This document shows positions 1 through 12,634 of a stretch of 64,000 bases of DNA, piece after piece. The position numbers and the translations under genes are program-made. The notes beneath the pieces were generated by a model that saw only the letters and a list, made by a program, of their open reading frames with translations, did not search any database and was not told the origin of the DNA. Origin of the DNA: Megascapheus bottae (taxonomy: Eukaryota; Chordata; Mammalia; Rodentia; Geomyidae); NCBI GenBank assembly GCA_024803745.1, contig JANJXV010000029.1, positions 23,488,001 to 23,552,000 of the forward strand. Reading direction: 5' to 3'. How positions within the stretch are numbered: the stretch's first letter is position 1; each line of letters starts with the position of its first letter.

Positions 1-115
1 GAGAGAGGAAGGGAGGGAAGGAAGGAGGGAGGGAGGAATGAAGGAAGGAAGGAAGGAAGAAAGAGAGGGAGGAAGAAAAGAAAAAAGGGAGAGAAGGAGG
101 AGGGAAGGAAAAAGA
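1..115. repeat. GGAA/GA-rich purine simple repeat
   Basis: Almost pure purine strand built from GGAA, GGGA and GAAA words, cut by the window start. It is a degenerate microsatellite and may be the expanded A-rich tail of a retroelement lying outside the window. Confidence 0.9.
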
Positions 116-475
116 TAAGTAAATTTCAACACCAGTAGCAAAAAGTTACTTTGGAAGGACCCTGATTGACCTTGTAGGCTGCAAAGCATTTCTCCTTTTT
201 CCTCACCTTTCACTCTTTGTTCTTCAATGTTTGTTTTGCTTTCCAATGTTCCATGAGCTCTTCCCTTTCCTTTGATTTTTGTGTTAGAGAAAAATTTTCA
301 TGTATTATTACTTTACTCTTTCAGTTACTTTTGAAATTGTGCATGATGTATTCTTTGCTATTGCTATTAATAAGCAGTTGTACAACAAGGTTATAATTCT
401 TTAAATCAATTGAGTCTCACACTTTTTGACAAATGTGACCCATTCCTTTTGCTTCCCCACTTTCCCTCTCTTTAT
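116..475. other. unassigned AT-rich sequence
   Basis: No open frame, repeat or RNA gene recognised here. Confidence 0.6.
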
Positions 476-656
476 GCCAGTTATGGGGCTTGAATTTGGG
501 GGCTGGGCACTATCATTGAGCTTGCTCAAGGTTAGCACTCTACCACTTGAGTCACAGCACTTCTGGCTTTTTCCATGTATGTGGTACCTAGGAATCGAAT
601 CCAGGACTTTGTGCATACTAAGCAAGCACTCTACAACTAGGCCATTCTCCCAGCCT
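476..656 (-). mobile_element. ID-like/Geo dimeric SINE (IDL-Geo type)
   Basis: Read on the minus strand it starts with an ID-like tRNA-derived half. This has a box-A-like GCCTAGT.GTAGAGTGC and a box-B-like GGATTCGATTCC. A linker (ACATACATGGAAAAAGCC) leads to the second module, recognised by CAAGTGGTAGAGTGCTAACC and the terminal GAATTCAAGCCCC-like motif. It is a diverged, non-coding retrotransposed copy with no clear target duplication. Confidence 0.85.
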
Positions 657-3259
657 CATTTTTCCTCTCTTATCTCTATCTTCAAATTATTATTATGTAG
701 CTTATTTGTTACATAGCATACACTGAATATGACTTTTAAATCTATCTTGACATAATCAAAGTTTAATAAAGTATATGAGGGCAAATACACACACACACAC
801 ACACACACGGTTATCCATGAAAATGAGACTTCTCTCACATTTGACTGGTTAGTAAAGCATCCTTTGTGTCTACAATTAAGTCAAGTACACCAAAGGAATT
901 AGCCAGCTATTACTCAGGATGGCAGTCAAGCCAAGCTACTCAGCCAGCACAGAACGGCTGATGGAAAGAAACCTTTCTAATGGCAGTCAAGCAACAAATC
1001 TAATGAAAATTCAATGGAGTCTAGAAGAAATCCACTCAGTATGTTCTGCAAGTCTTCAAATCTTGTTTTTGTGTAAATCTATAATTGGGGGAATATACAT
1101 TTCTGTATATATACCTCAGTAGTTTCTCTTACCTGTATGTCTACTTTCACCATGCAATAATGAGCACATAAATATGGATAATACAAGGTTCATACGCTCA
1201 ACAAGATTGAAAACTAATGGTTAAAACTGAAAAGGTCCAAGAACAGGAAGATAGAGCTTTTATTTGAACTTGCCTTACTTTTTTTGTATTGTCTCCTTGA
1301 GTGAGTGTAACTTGCAAGACTCATTTTCCACAATCACCCAGATATCAAGACACATATTTCATACTGATAGATTCCTCTATGTTTGTGTAGACATTTATGG
1401 CTCTGTTCCACACACAGTGCCCTATTTTCTTTCTAAGCAAATGGAAAAACAGTCACTTCTTTAAAGTCACATGATTAAACTAAAAGTTCAGTCTCAATAT
1501 AACTTTCAAATTGGTCAAAATCAAAGATTCTCTCACTCTCTGATGATTCATATTGAATTCTTCAAAAGATTATCAGTGTCAGCTACTCCACAGAATTTCT
1601 ATAAAACCTAACTTTATAAAGTTTTTCTCAGCAGTTCAAGAACAGCAGAAACATGGAGCAGTATTGGGCAGAGAGGTAATGACAAATTGAAGGAGGAAGT
1701 CTATACTTACTGAAAGTTTCACTGAAAGGAACTTGTTCAGTGTAGCAAAGAAGAGAAGGCTATGAATTTTTCACAACAGTGAAGTAAACGAAGGGAAAAC
1801 AGGTCAATTCTTATCCTTTAGATTTTAGAAACTGCTCTTTGCATGGATTGACTGCCCCAATGAATAATTCCCGAGGGTTTTCTCTATTTTTATTGGTGCA
1901 GATGATGACCCTGATTTCAACAGCAGCATAGTCCATGATGCTTAGCAAAGCTTTCAATCATGAAAGAAATCTCAGTGGTGTGTGTGTGGGTGTGGGTGTG
2001 CCCACTCAAGTAGCATAAAGGGTGCTAGAAATTAGAATTCACAGCTCCCCTCAGGGCTATGATACAATGATACAATAAAAGTCACATGTAAAATAAATGA
2101 GAGTAGAATAGATCAGTTGTGGGGAAAAATGGAGAGAATTGTGCGAAGGATAAAAGGTGAAGTCACAGAAGATATACATAATAGAGATCTATTTTTTATT
2201 TCTATGATAGCACATTCACTAAATTTTAGATATTTCAGGTCAGCTAAATTTCCATTGACTCATTCTATAACTTAATGTAAATAAAGCTCAATGTACTGGG
2301 CTTTCATATTGTTCTTCCTATGTCTTCTGAATGGTCATCAAAAGGAGAATTTCAGGATGAGAAGTTTGTGTAGCTTAATGAGTTATGATTGAGAATACTT
2401 GGTGATGACAGTTATCTGCATGTGGCTCCTTGAATATCTCACCCCTAAATGTTCACAAAGGCTGAGGGAGCTAGGGAGGGGAGATGTGAGACTCCATGTG
2501 TCCATGACATGAACAACTTAGGAGCAGCAACAGGGCTGTATTGTGTGACTCTAGCCTTTCCACACCCTTTCTGTTTCTGTCACTTGGTCAACACTTTGTA
2601 GGAGGAGCCACTAGATCTCTGTTTCAAAGACTCCTCTCACATTGATTTTTATCCTTTCTGAGTCAGATTTCAACATTAAGCTTTTCATGATACAAATAGA
2701 AAAAAAACCCACAGAATTGGAAATGTTTCCTGGTCTATGCCCTATTTCTTTGAGCATAAAGGGACAACACTGCCTTTGTCTATTACCAGACATGTCCTTC
2801 ACATTGAAGCCATCTGTTCCTTGCTCTTCAAAGAATTGGGCCAAGGGAACTTTAAACCAAGAAAACATTTCACCAAATGTCAGTCAGCATGTCTGACATC
2901 TGGCTGGAACCTAAGAGCTCAGAATGTGAGTACATTGAAGAAAGCTATATGGAATTTTACAAAGTGGCATGTGCATTTATAGTTTATCTTCATGACCCTG
3001 ATTAGAAATTGATTTGATAGCCATTGGAAAAACTTTAAAATGTGACAAAGGGAAATAAAAATTATGCATGTTTTATGACACAAGTACAATTGCCATTATC
3101 ATTTATAGGTCCCTGTCTTCTTTGTATTGCTCTAAAAAATTCTAGCATTATACTATATTGTATCTTTCTGCTTCTCCTAAATACTTTCTGGGTCACAAAA
3201 TAATGTATGAGATAGTGAGTCTATCATGAAACAATAACTTAATGAACTAATATTCCCAT
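657..3259. other. unique AT-rich sequence with small microsatellites
   Basis: A (CA)n run lies at about 787-808 and a TG-rich run at about 1977-2000. The rest shows no repeat or gene I can name. Short open frames on both strands near 2611-2980 overlap each other antisense and have no splice or codon signal I trust. Confidence 0.55.
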
Positions 3260-3477
3260 ACTTTTTCCAGTTTTTTTTGCCATTCCTGGGCTTGAGCTCA
3301 GGGCCTGAGCACTGTCCTTAGACTTTCTCAAGGCTACAGCACTATCATTAGATCCTCAGTACCACTTCTGGCTTTTTTCTATGTATGTGGTACCGAGGAA
3401 TCTAAACCGGGTCTTTGTGCATGCTGGGCAAGAACTCTACCACTAGGCCAAACTCCTGGGCCCACTTTTTCCAGTTT
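3260..3477 (-). mobile_element. IDL-Geo type SINE with perfect 14-bp target duplication
   Basis: The SINE body is 3274-3463, with its A-rich tail read as T's at 3271-3278. The direct repeat ACTTTTTCCAGTTT occurs at 3260-3273 and again at 3464-3477, flanking the element exactly. This proves L1-style retrotransposition and fixes the boundaries. Both halves (ID-like and Geo-like) are present. Confidence 0.93.
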
Positions 3478-3980
3478 AAGTAGAATATTTTAGAGAATAA
3501 TTTGTTATATGATGTTATGTACATCTTTGATTACCAACTTTATGGTTTTTTATTTTTACTTTTTTATTAAAGAATTTATAAACATTGATTTTTACATCAT
3601 ATTTCAAATGACATGTTTAACAAACAAGTATTCAAGAAGGGAATCTCTATATACAATCACAGGCTCTTAATTTTTAGAACATAATCAAAATTAGGCTAAG
3701 GGTTTGTATATCATACATACATATTAATCAGTGTAATAAAACATTATGTCTATAGAGTCATAAGGTTTTATGTCTGGGTAGCTGTGTTTATACTTCCCAA
3801 ACTTTGTCCATATCATTGGTATCATTGGGTATGCAAATATTGATTCCTTGTTCTTGCACTGTTTGGATGTAATAGCCACATATTAAGGATACTATGCACC
3901 TTTTGTTCCTTTGGTCTTGACTTGTCTCACTCAACATGATTCATTCTAGATTCATCCACTTCCCTGCAAATGCCATTGGT

Positions 3981-6432
3981 TTAACTTGTCTGTTGGCTAT
4001 GTAGAATTCCATTGTATATATATATATATATATATACATTATATATATATATATACCATATTTTCTGTATCCATTCATCTGCAGTAGGGCATCTGGATTG
4101 TTTCCATTGTCTGTCTACTGTGAATAGTGCAGAGATAAACATAGCTGAGCAGGTGTCCTTATCATATCCTGGGTTATGATGTTCAGGGTAGATGCCCAGA
4201 AGTGGTATGGCAGGATCGTAGGGAAGGTCAATTTTCAGTTCTTTAAGAAACCTCCACACTGCTTTCTAGAGTGGCTGAACTAGTTTACAATCCCACCAAC
4301 AGCGTAATAGGGTTCCTTTTTCTCCACAACCCAGCCAGCCTCTGTCATTGTCTGAGTTCAAAATCTTGGCCATTCTTGTTGGGGTAAGGTGGTATCTTAG
4401 GGTTGCTTTTATTTGCATTTCCTTTATGATCATGGATGATGAACATTTTCTCATATGCTTTTCTGCCACTTTAATCTCTTTTTTTGATAAGTTTCTCTTT
4501 AGTTCCCTTGCCCATTTAGTAAAAGCTTTGTTGGGTTTGGATTAGATTAGTTTCTTGAGTTCCCTGCAGATACTGGATATTAAGCATTTGTCAGATGTAC
4601 TGTTGGTAAATATCTTTTCCCAGTTGGTTGGCGGTCTCTTTACTTCTGTGGCTATGCTTTTATCTGTGTAGAAACTTTTTATTTTTAGGTAGTCCCAGTT
4701 ATAAAGTGTCTCTCCAATCTGTTGTGACCCTGGGATTCTGTTCAGGAATCTTTTGCCTGTGCCTATGAGTTCCAGTGTCTCTCCTACTCTATCATGTAGC
4801 AGTTTCATGGTTTCCGGTCTGACATTGAGGTCGTTGATCCACTTTGAAGTAATGCTTGTGCATGGTGAAAGGCTAGGGTCAATTTTTAGTTTTCTGCATG
4901 TGGCTGCTCAGTTTTGCCAACACCAATAATTGAATAGACTGTGTTTGTTCCACTGTATCTTTGGCTCCTTTATCAAGTACAAGTTGACTATAGGTAGTTC
5001 TATTTCTGGATTTTCTATTCTGTTTCATTGAGCTTCTGGTCTGTTTTTGTGCCAATACCATGCTGTTTTTGTTATTATGGCACTATAGTAGCGTTTGAAG
5101 TCTGGTATTATAATACTACCTGCATTGCTCTTTCTGTCTAGAATTGTTTTGGCTATTCTAGGTCTTTTCTTGTTCCATATAAACGTTTGGGTTATATGTT
5201 CTATTTCAGTAAAGAATGTCTTTGGGATTTTTATGGGGATTGCAATGAATTTGTATATAAATTTTGGCAGTATAGCCATTTTCACTATGTTGGTTCTCCC
5301 TAACCATGAGCATGGGACGTCTTTCCATTTCCTAGTGTCCTCTTTAATTTTTTTTGTTAGGCTTTTGTAGTTTTTATTAAATAATTCCTTTACATCTTTG
5401 GTTAATTTAATTCCTAAATATTTTATTCTTTTGGGGGCTATTGTGAATGGAATCATTTTCTTGGTCCTCTAGGTGCTTCAATTTCTTTTTTAGGTTATTT
5501 ACATGCTCTTCTTCTGTCTTTTTAATATGAGCTCTTAGTGTAATAAATTTGCCCTTTAAAACTGCCTTTGCTGTGTCCCATAAGTTCCTTTGTGAAGTCT
5601 CTTGATTGTCATTACATTCAAGAAAGTTTTGAAATTCTTCTTCCACCTGATCTGTCACCCAGGAGTTCTTTAGAAGTGTGTTGTTCAGCTTCCAAGTGTT
5701 TGAATGTTTTTAGACATTTACTGCATTGTTCAGAACTAGTCTAACTCCACTGTGATCAGATAAAATGCATGGATTATATCACTCCTCTTGTATTGCTTAA
5801 GTTTTCTGTATGAACTATTATATGATATATTTTGGAGTGTGTTCCATGTGCTGCTGAAAAAAATGTATAAAGTTTCGCCGTTGGATGGAAGATTCTGTGT
5901 ATATCGATTAAGCCCAGCTGGGCTATCATGTCATTTAAGTGGATGGTGTCTTTGTTTATCTTTTGTTGAGTTGACTTGTCATTTGGTGAGCATGGCGTGT
6001 TGAAATCTCCCACTATGATTGTGTTTGAGTCTCTCTTGTTCTGTAATTCTAAGAGAGTTTGCTTGATGAATTTGGGTGCTCCTGTGTTAGGGGAGTAAAT
6101 GTTTATAACTGTAATATTGTGGGTATGGATTGTACCATCTAATAATATGTAGTGGCCATCTATATCTTTATGCACTGATTTTACTGAGAAGTTAATTTTG
6201 TCAGAGATCAAAATTGCAACTCCTGCTTATTTGCCTGGTGCATTGGAGTAGAAAATTTGTTTCCATCCTTTCACCTGGAGTTGTTTCTGCCTTTGGCAGT
6301 GAGGTGGGTCCCTTGGAGGCAACATATGGGTGGGTCTTGTTTCTTAATGCAATCTGCTGCTCTGTGTCTTTTGATTGGATTGTTCAGCCTGTTCACATTT
6401 AGGGAAATTATGGAGAAGTGGACAGTGTTCAT
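3981..6432 (-). pseudogene. L1 ORF2 remnant: endonuclease and C-terminus, no RT
   Basis: ORF2 normally encodes an apurinic-like endonuclease, a reverse transcriptase and a Cys-rich C-terminus. The start at 6432 (MNTVHFSIISLNVNRLNN) is typical. The endonuclease follows with ICCLQGTHL, a stop near 6230, then INIYSPNTGAP and VGDFNTP at 6211-5774. The linker runs to about 5460. The next readable segment (5456-5025) starts at [12 protein letters not shown], a position C-terminal to the catalytic FADD. The whole reverse-transcriptase core, roughly 450-500 codons, is therefore absent. Conserved C-terminal motifs remain: [44 protein letters not shown] (TA)n expansion at about 4016-4056 interrupts the last residues. 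Confidence 0.9.
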
Positions 6433-6544
6433 TGTCATTATTTTTACTTCTAAGTTTCTTTCTCTCTTTTTTCTCTTTTTGTGTTTAGTAATTTATAGGT
6501 AATTGTTTCTTGATGGGAGTTCTAGCTGTTCTGCAATTTGTTCT

Positions 6545-7430
6545 TGATTATTTAATATTTTTCATAATGCTGGTTTGGTGTGCATGTATTCATATAGCTT
6601 CTCTTTGCAATGAAATATTCTTGTTTCACCCTCAAATGTAAATGCTAGTTTTGCTGGATATATCAGTTTAGGTTGACAGTTATTGGTCTTCAGGACATGA
6701 ATGATGTTTTTCCAAGCTTTTCTTGCATTTAGGGTTTGCAAGGAGAGGTCTGCAGTTATCCTAACATTTTTCCCATTGTAGCAGAGCTCTTTTTTGTTTT
6801 TGCAGCATTTAAGATCAATTCCTTGGTATTCATTTGTAGTGTCTTTACTATGATGTGTCTAGACAAGTTCCGTCTAGGATCTTGCCTGTTTGGAGTCCTG
6901 AAACCTTCAATAATGTGAGTATTTTCCCTTTTAAGGTTGGGGAAGTTCTCTGCTATGATTTTGGTAAAAGAAGGGTTGCATTCCTTTGTCCTGGTACCCC
7001 ACTCCCTCATTGATCCCTATTATACGAAGATTAGATTTCTTTGCTGTGTCTGCCAGGTCCTGGAGTTCTCTTTGGTGAATTCTGACTGATTTCTCCAGAC
7101 TGATGATTCTCTGTTCCAGCTCTTGCATTCTATCTTCCATTCCTGATGTCCTGTTCTCCATCTCAGTCAAACTGTTGCTTAATGCATCCATTTTTGCTTG
7201 AATTGTGGACATTGAGCTGATCATGTCTACTGAGAGGGTATTAATCTTTTCTTCCACTTCTCTTTTGAATTTGAGGAGCTCCTTGGTAATTTCCTGCTTT
7301 TCATTTTGGAATTCTGCTTTAATTTCATGTTATATCCAAAATCATCTCCTTGAATAGAGTTATATTTCGTGTCTCTTCAGGTATCATTTCTTGGGATGGT
7401 GACATCTCTCTCATCCCTTCACTCTTGTTT
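6545..7430 (-). pseudogene. L1 ORF1 remnant (RNA-binding chaperone p40)
   Basis: ORF1 of L1 encodes a trimeric nucleic-acid chaperone that coats L1 RNA. On the minus strand, 7257-6931 gives a heptad-like coiled coil rich in M, E and L (EEKINTLS, MEDRMQELEQRIISLEK) followed by the RRM-start motif NLRIIGI. After a frameshift near 6931-7010 the protein continues with IIAENFPNLK and RHIIVK (RRM). The C-terminal domain (LNARKAW, IYPAKLAF) is readable in broken frames down to about 6545. A candidate start lies near 7425, but a frameshift at about 7325 separates it from the coiled coil. The order matches L1 ORF1, and the frame breaks make it a pseudogene. Confidence 0.88.
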
Positions 7431-8876
7431 CCTCTTGGACTTTGGGTGGGACTTTGATTATTTATGTATGTCGTTATTCATCTTTGTGCTTTCTGAGGCA
7501 TCAAGGACTGTTGTGGTAGGTTCACTCTGTAGTTACTAGGTGGCAGTCTTTACTTGGCTGGTGGTAGTTCTCAGCCAAATAAATTCTGTCACAGACTAGG
7601 CCAGAGTTTTCAGCTTTTGCAGGTGTTCGCAGCTTTTGCAGGTGTTTGGCCTGTTCCCAGAGTCTGTGTGCTGCTGCATAGCTAGCTTTCAGCCCAACCA
7701 GTGGCCCCACAGTGGGCCATAGGATGGAGTTGCACACTTTAATCCCAGCTAGCCTGGTGGATGCACACTTTCTAGGGGCAGGTCCCTGCTCAGAGCCTGA
7801 GATTTGGGGTTTTTTGAGTGCTTTCAGCTAAACTAGCCTGGCTTGTTTCTGCCCACTTCACAGGGGCAGGGTCCAGCCTAGGACTTGGGCTCCGAGGGCG
7901 GAACCACACCTTTCTGACTCTCAGAGGGCAAGCTTGGCCCCTTCTGGTCTGCCCTTCAGTCCCTACTCTGTTTCAGCTGCTTTAGCAGAGTCTGTCTGTG
8001 ACTCTGTTGGGGCCCCTTGGTGCGGTGTTGCTGGAGACTCCCAGCAAGAGGGCACCGCACTCAGGGCTCAGGTTTGGGTTAGTCAGATGCTGGCTCGAAG
8101 ACTCCCGCACACCCCCACGCGCTGTTGGAAGGCAGGGTCTCAGTGCCCCTCAGTCTCCAGTTTTAGTGGCCTGGGAGAGGAGGATGTTGGGCAGATGGGA
8201 GCAGGGACCTCTCTGCCCCTCTCAGTGGGATGTTAGGTCTTAGTGCCTGCCCACCTATCAATCTCCAGTCAATTTTCTGGGGGACATGTCTGTTGGGGGA
8301 AGGGACAGGTTTCTGAATTCCTTGCCCCCTGCACTTGCCAGTCTTTCTTGTGTGGGGTTGAGGTGTCTGGGTAAAGCTCTGTAGCTCGTCACCAGCTCTG
8401 ATTTCCCGATGGGTTTGGGGGAACCCTCTGGACTACTTACTACTTGGCGTTTGGCTATGAGCTGCTCTGTGGAGTTGGAGGGTCATTTGCCTCCCCTCTG
8501 GTCTCTGCCGCTGTCTGTGCTGCCCACACCTGGTGTGTGTGGGTTCCCACGTTTGGATTCTTCTGCTTGCTGGCATTGCTGGAGTTCATGGCTTCCCAGG
8601 TGCGGCACCCTCTGCCATGGCTTTCACAGCTCGGAGCTACAGCCAGCGGTGTGTGTGTGTGGTTTTGGGGGGGGGGAGTCCTCGTGTTTCAGATTCTTTG
8701 AGAACATTGGATATAAGCTTTATCTGGATTTTTTTCCAGTTTGTGTACTTCTCCGTTGCTTCCTGAATTTGTAGTTGTAGGTTTATTAAGATAGTTGGCT
8801 CGTGGGATTCCCTGATTCTCTCTTTTTGTGGGAGAGAGCTAGGCTGTGTCTCTATTGTCTCAGTGCCATCTCTGGT
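7431..8876 (-). promoter_or_regulatory. L1 5' untranslated/promoter region
   Basis: This stretch is distinctly richer in G+C and CpG than its surroundings and lies between the L1 5' boundary and ORF1. In mammals the L1 5'UTR holds an internal RNA polymerase II promoter. That function is inferred from position only. A short tandem repeat of GCAGCTTTTGCAGGTGTT occurs at about 7605-7645. Apparent plus-strand open frames here (for example 7934-8236 and 8409-8774) are products of base composition, not genes. Confidence 0.75.
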
Positions 8877-8896
8877 CCAACTTTATGATTTTTAAG

Positions 8897-9539
8897 AATT
8901 ATGATTACTGTAGCAATGATCAATGAATTATTTTTCTCTTTTATTTTACAAAGAATCAAAGAAGTTTTTGTGAAGCACCTGCTCCCTACCTTGCTCTGAA
9001 TCACTGAAATGTAGAGTTTCTGTCCAGATCATGTCTAACCACCAACTCCACTCACTGTCTGATATTTTCAAGAGTAGATGCAAGTACTTGATGTTACTTT
9101 GGATATCATTCTATAGAGAATATGCCCATCAGATATCCCACAGCATTGGCATCTTTTTGGATATTTCATGTGTGAAAGGATTTCTCTTCATTTTATTGCA
9201 TACAATAATTTTACACTGATGAGGTTCAGGGTGATTATTCAACACCAGAATACTCCTTATATGGATCAAATCATGGTGATTAATATTTCCATCTCCTTAC
9301 CATTTATTTTATGTTCGAAGCCTTCAAACTCCTATCTCCTAATTTTCCAGGCAGTCTTTAAGAAGTTCTGCAGGTACTGTTATCACCTTCAGTGTGCTGT
9401 GGAACAGTCTGTTGGTGCCAATTATTCAACCTTCTTCCATCCTCCATCGTTCTCACACTTTTCAACCTCCAGGAATCATTATTTTATATCCAAATGCACA
9501 GACACTTAGTATGTGTCTTTTCATGTCTCACACTTTCAG
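8897..9539. other. unassigned AT-rich sequence
   Basis: No confident element. It may be older L1 sequence continuous with the fragment that follows. Confidence 0.4.
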
Positions 9540-10035
9540 TAAGCTTGCCCTCCAGTTTCACCCATTTTTACTAAAATTGAATACACACAATTTCTTCTTG
9601 TGGCTGAATAATATTCTACTGTGTATATATATCACCTTTTTTCTTTATCCATAGGCAGGTAGGTTGATGCCACACCTTGACTATTATGAAATATAGAACA
9701 ATAAACATAGGAGTGTAGATTTTTCTTCAACATAATGACCTCATTTCTTATGGTTACATCTCAAGAAACAGGGTCACTATATAATATTAACTTTAGTTTT
9801 AATTTTCAGAGGAAAGTCTATACTATTTTCTGTATCAGTTGTATTACGTTACATTCTCACTGGCAAAACACGAATTCCCCTTTCTCTGCATCTTTGCCAG
9901 ATTTTATTATATTTTTGTCTTTTTTGTAGTGTGCATTGTAACATTCAAATCAACCTGTGTCTATTTTCTTGTTTACTATTTTTGGTAATGTTATACATTT
10001 TTTTCATCAGACTTTTTTTCATTAATCCTTGGTTA
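9540..10035 (-). mobile_element. old L1 ORF2 C-terminal/3' fragment
   Basis: The plus strand reads GGCTGAATAATATTCTACTG followed by TATATATATCAC and CTTTATCCATA. This is the antisense signature of the L1 ORF2 C-terminus (tryptophan-rich, near YSAIKKNE). It is strongly diverged with no intact frame, older than the L1 at 3.5-8.9 kb. Confidence 0.75.
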
Positions 10036-10044
10036 TTCTATTTT

Positions 10045-10290
10045 TGTTTGTTTGTTTGTTTTTGTGGGTCATGGGGCTTGAACTGGGCCTGGGCTGTCCC
10101 TGAGCTCTTCAGCTCAAGGCTACTGCCCTACCCTTGAGCCAAGCCCTACTTCCTGTTTTCTAAAGCTTAATTGGAGATAAGAATCTCAAGTTCTTTTGTA
10201 CCTAGGTGGGCTGGCTTTGAAACTTGATCCTCAGATCTCAGCCTCCTGAGTAGCTAGGATTACAGGCCTGAGCCACTGGCACCCAGCTTT
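10045..10290 (-). mobile_element. B1-like/Geo composite SINE
   Basis: On the minus strand the 5' half is 7SL/B1-like (CACTGGCTCAGGCCTGTAAT, CTACTCAGGAGGCTGAGATC). It is followed by a TCTTATCTCCAATTAA-type linker and the Geo-like module ending in AGTTCAAGCCCC. This is the second SINE family of the window and shares its 3' module with the ID-like family. Confidence 0.85.
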
Positions 10291-10557
10291 GTTCTGTGTT
10301 TTTGAGTAGTAGTTCCTCCTCAGATTGGAGTCCAACAATTATTATTTTTTTCTGAGTCCAATCCTTCTTGGAGCCTCTGCCTTAGCACATATTCCTTCCT
10401 CTGTGAGGGCCCCTTCCTTTTTGAAATCCTCTTTCTCCCCCATGTACTCCTACCCAATTACAGTCCAAGCTGGCCTCGACGAAGCTTATGTGTCAGGAGT
10501 CCTATGCAGCTTCTGGTAACCTCTGACAATCTTTGAGTTTTAAGACATGTTTTTGCC

Positions 10558-10712
10558 TGACCTGGGGCTTGGATTTAGGGCCTGGGCACTAATGTGAGCC
10601 ACAGCACCACTTCCAACTTATTCTGTGTATGTGGGACCTAGGAATCAAACCCAGGGTTTCATGGGTGCTAGGCAAGTACTCTACTACTAGGCCATACTCC
10701 TGGGTCTCATTT
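10558..10712 (-). mobile_element. IDL-Geo type SINE, internally shortened
   Basis: ID-like half (GGCCTAGTAGTAGAGTACTT) plus a shortened Geo-like half on the minus strand. Part of the CAAGTGGTAGAG region of the right half is missing. Confidence 0.8.
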
Positions 10713-10867
10713 AAATATTTTTTTAGACAGTAAAAGAAATATAATAATAAAGATATAAATACAACAGTAAATATAAACATTCAAGAGAATGGAGCTGGGA
10801 TGATAGAAAAATGAGAAAAAAATTGACCTAAGAATCTTATTTAAACCCTGTGGCTTTAAGTCTTTTG

Positions 10868-11070
10868 TTTTTCTTCTGCCAGTTCTTGGCTTTTAACTCA
10901 GAGCCTGAGCACTGTCCTTGGGCTATCTCAAAGCTAGAGCTCTACCACTTGAGCCACAACACCACTTTCAGTGGTGGTTTTTTCTATGTATGTGATACCA
11001 AGGAATTGAACCCAGGTCTTCATGCATGCTAAGCAAGCACTCTACCACTAGGCCAAACTCTTGGCCCTTG
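10868..11070 (-). mobile_element. IDL-Geo type SINE
   Basis: Full two-part structure on the minus strand: ID-like half at 10990-11070 and Geo-like half at 10872-10970. The open frame across it (10850-11032, plus strand) is antisense SINE and not a gene. Confidence 0.88.
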
Positions 11071-12630
11071 AACAGTCTTCTTTAGGGCTCACTTTCTTTT
11101 AAATATCAATAGTTTGTCTGGAAATGTAAATGAGAATCCCATATGGCTTTCCCAATCTTCTTAAACTCTCATTTTTCCATTTAATTCACTTTTTAAACTA
11201 AAATGTAGTCTGTTTCTGAAAGGTAGCTGTTGCTTGTGGCTCTGTTTCCTCTTATTGTTTTTAAGTTATATATTAACTGACTATTGGACAAAATCAGCTC
11301 TTAAAAACTGAGTAATAAAATAAGCTCAGAGCATCTCAACATAAAGACAACTCAGTGCAATTGATGAAACTCAGAAAACTGCAATCTTGAAAAGCAGGCA
11401 ATTTACAAAATGACCAACATCTTCCAGCACTCAAGTCAGCTTTCTAGTACAATTGTGCCATTTGCCAGGTTATTATTGTTGAAAATCTTGCAGAAGTCCA
11501 AAAAACACCAAGTAAATTTTACTTACTTATGGTATAGCCATAGCCTTTTCTTTTGCAGCAAATTCTGCCTTAAAAATAATCCAGTTCCAATGAAAAGCAA
11601 AAGCTCCTAGTTAAGTTACAAGATGCAGGTGCAAGCTCAGATGAGCTGAAAAGCTTCAGTTCTGTTTCTACAATTCTGCTCCCCCCAATTAAACTTTTCC
11701 TTAATCTTGTGGTATGCACCTGCTTCTAAAGGATAAGCTTCCAGGACTTCAAATACTTCTTTGTCTGAATCCACATTTCATTCTGCATAATGAGCTTTAT
11801 GCATATGCTAATCTCTCACATCATCTCTCAAAGAGGTATGAGAATATATCTGTCTAAATCTAAATATAGACATCCCAATAAAGAGCAAAAATGAGAAAAG
11901 ACAGCAAAAGTCTTTGCAGTTCAGCACTGTGCTTTAAAATCCGATGGCCCAATTGGTTCTCCAATGAACAGAGCAAATACAGACATTCAGAATCCAAAAT
12001 AGCTTTCCTTTTGGGTTCAGGATTTATTCATCATATAATGCAAAGGCTTTCAGTCTTGGCAGGCTTTCCTGGGACTCAAAATGAAACATGATCATTGTCT
12101 TTTGAGATAAATTATTCCTGTCCTCTTTGACTAACCAAGGAAATGACATCTTAAGTACAAATGGAAGAAAGCTATGCTCCTTAAGAGGAAGGAAGGATTC
12201 TGTAAAGACATACTAAAGTGTGTGGTCTGATGTCTGTACCTTCTCCTAAATCAGAATCTGTGTTTTGAGAATGTTTGCAGGATAAGAGCTGGGGGGCGAA
12301 GAGGGGGAGTCCCAGTGCCAAGAAAGAACTGGGGAATTTACTTCCAAGTAGAAATATATTTGAGGAGAAGCCTTCCTGGCTACGTAGCAGAGGGCTGGAT
12401 GTACTGGGTCTAACATGAGGGTGGAGGGGTTATGAATAATGAAAACACATGTGACCTCAGTGGGTGATAACTCTGCAGAGATGGGTAAACACATAGGAGA
12501 CTCCCTACAGCACCTATCTCCTCCTTGACCAATCAAACCAAGAGCATATCCTAAGTGTATGTGTAAGGGGAGAGCCAGGTGAAAATGAGATCCATGATCA
12601 CACTTTAGACAATAAGGATGACTCTTTTGC
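11071..12630. other. unassigned sequence
   Basis: Mixed AT-rich DNA without a recognised gene. Short frames such as 11410-11610, 11891-12091 and 12536-12246 lack flanking splice or initiation context and look like chance. Confidence 0.5.
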
Positions 12631-12634
12631 TTTG

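Larger units (their letters stand above)
3534..8895 (-). mobile_element. 5'-complete LINE-1, reverse transcriptase deleted
   Basis: One L1 on the minus strand, about 5.3 kb. Its 5' end is near 8876 and its T-rich (poly-A) 3' end near 3545-3570. A near-perfect direct repeat (CCAACTTTATG.TTTTT) lies at 3534-3552 and 8877-8895 and marks the target duplication. In element order it has a GC-rich 5'UTR (8876 to about 7430), ORF1 (about 7430-6545), ORF2 (6432-3981, internally deleted) and a 3'UTR. ORFs carry frameshifts and stops, so it cannot move by itself. Retention of both ends argues that the deletion came after insertion or was present in a defective master copy. Confidence 0.93.

Noticed and set aside
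7934..8774. Cluster of long plus-strand frames (100-121 codons) in GC-rich DNA
   Set aside because: They lie antisense within the L1 5'UTR. Length is explained by low stop-codon density at higher G+C, and there are no protein motifs.
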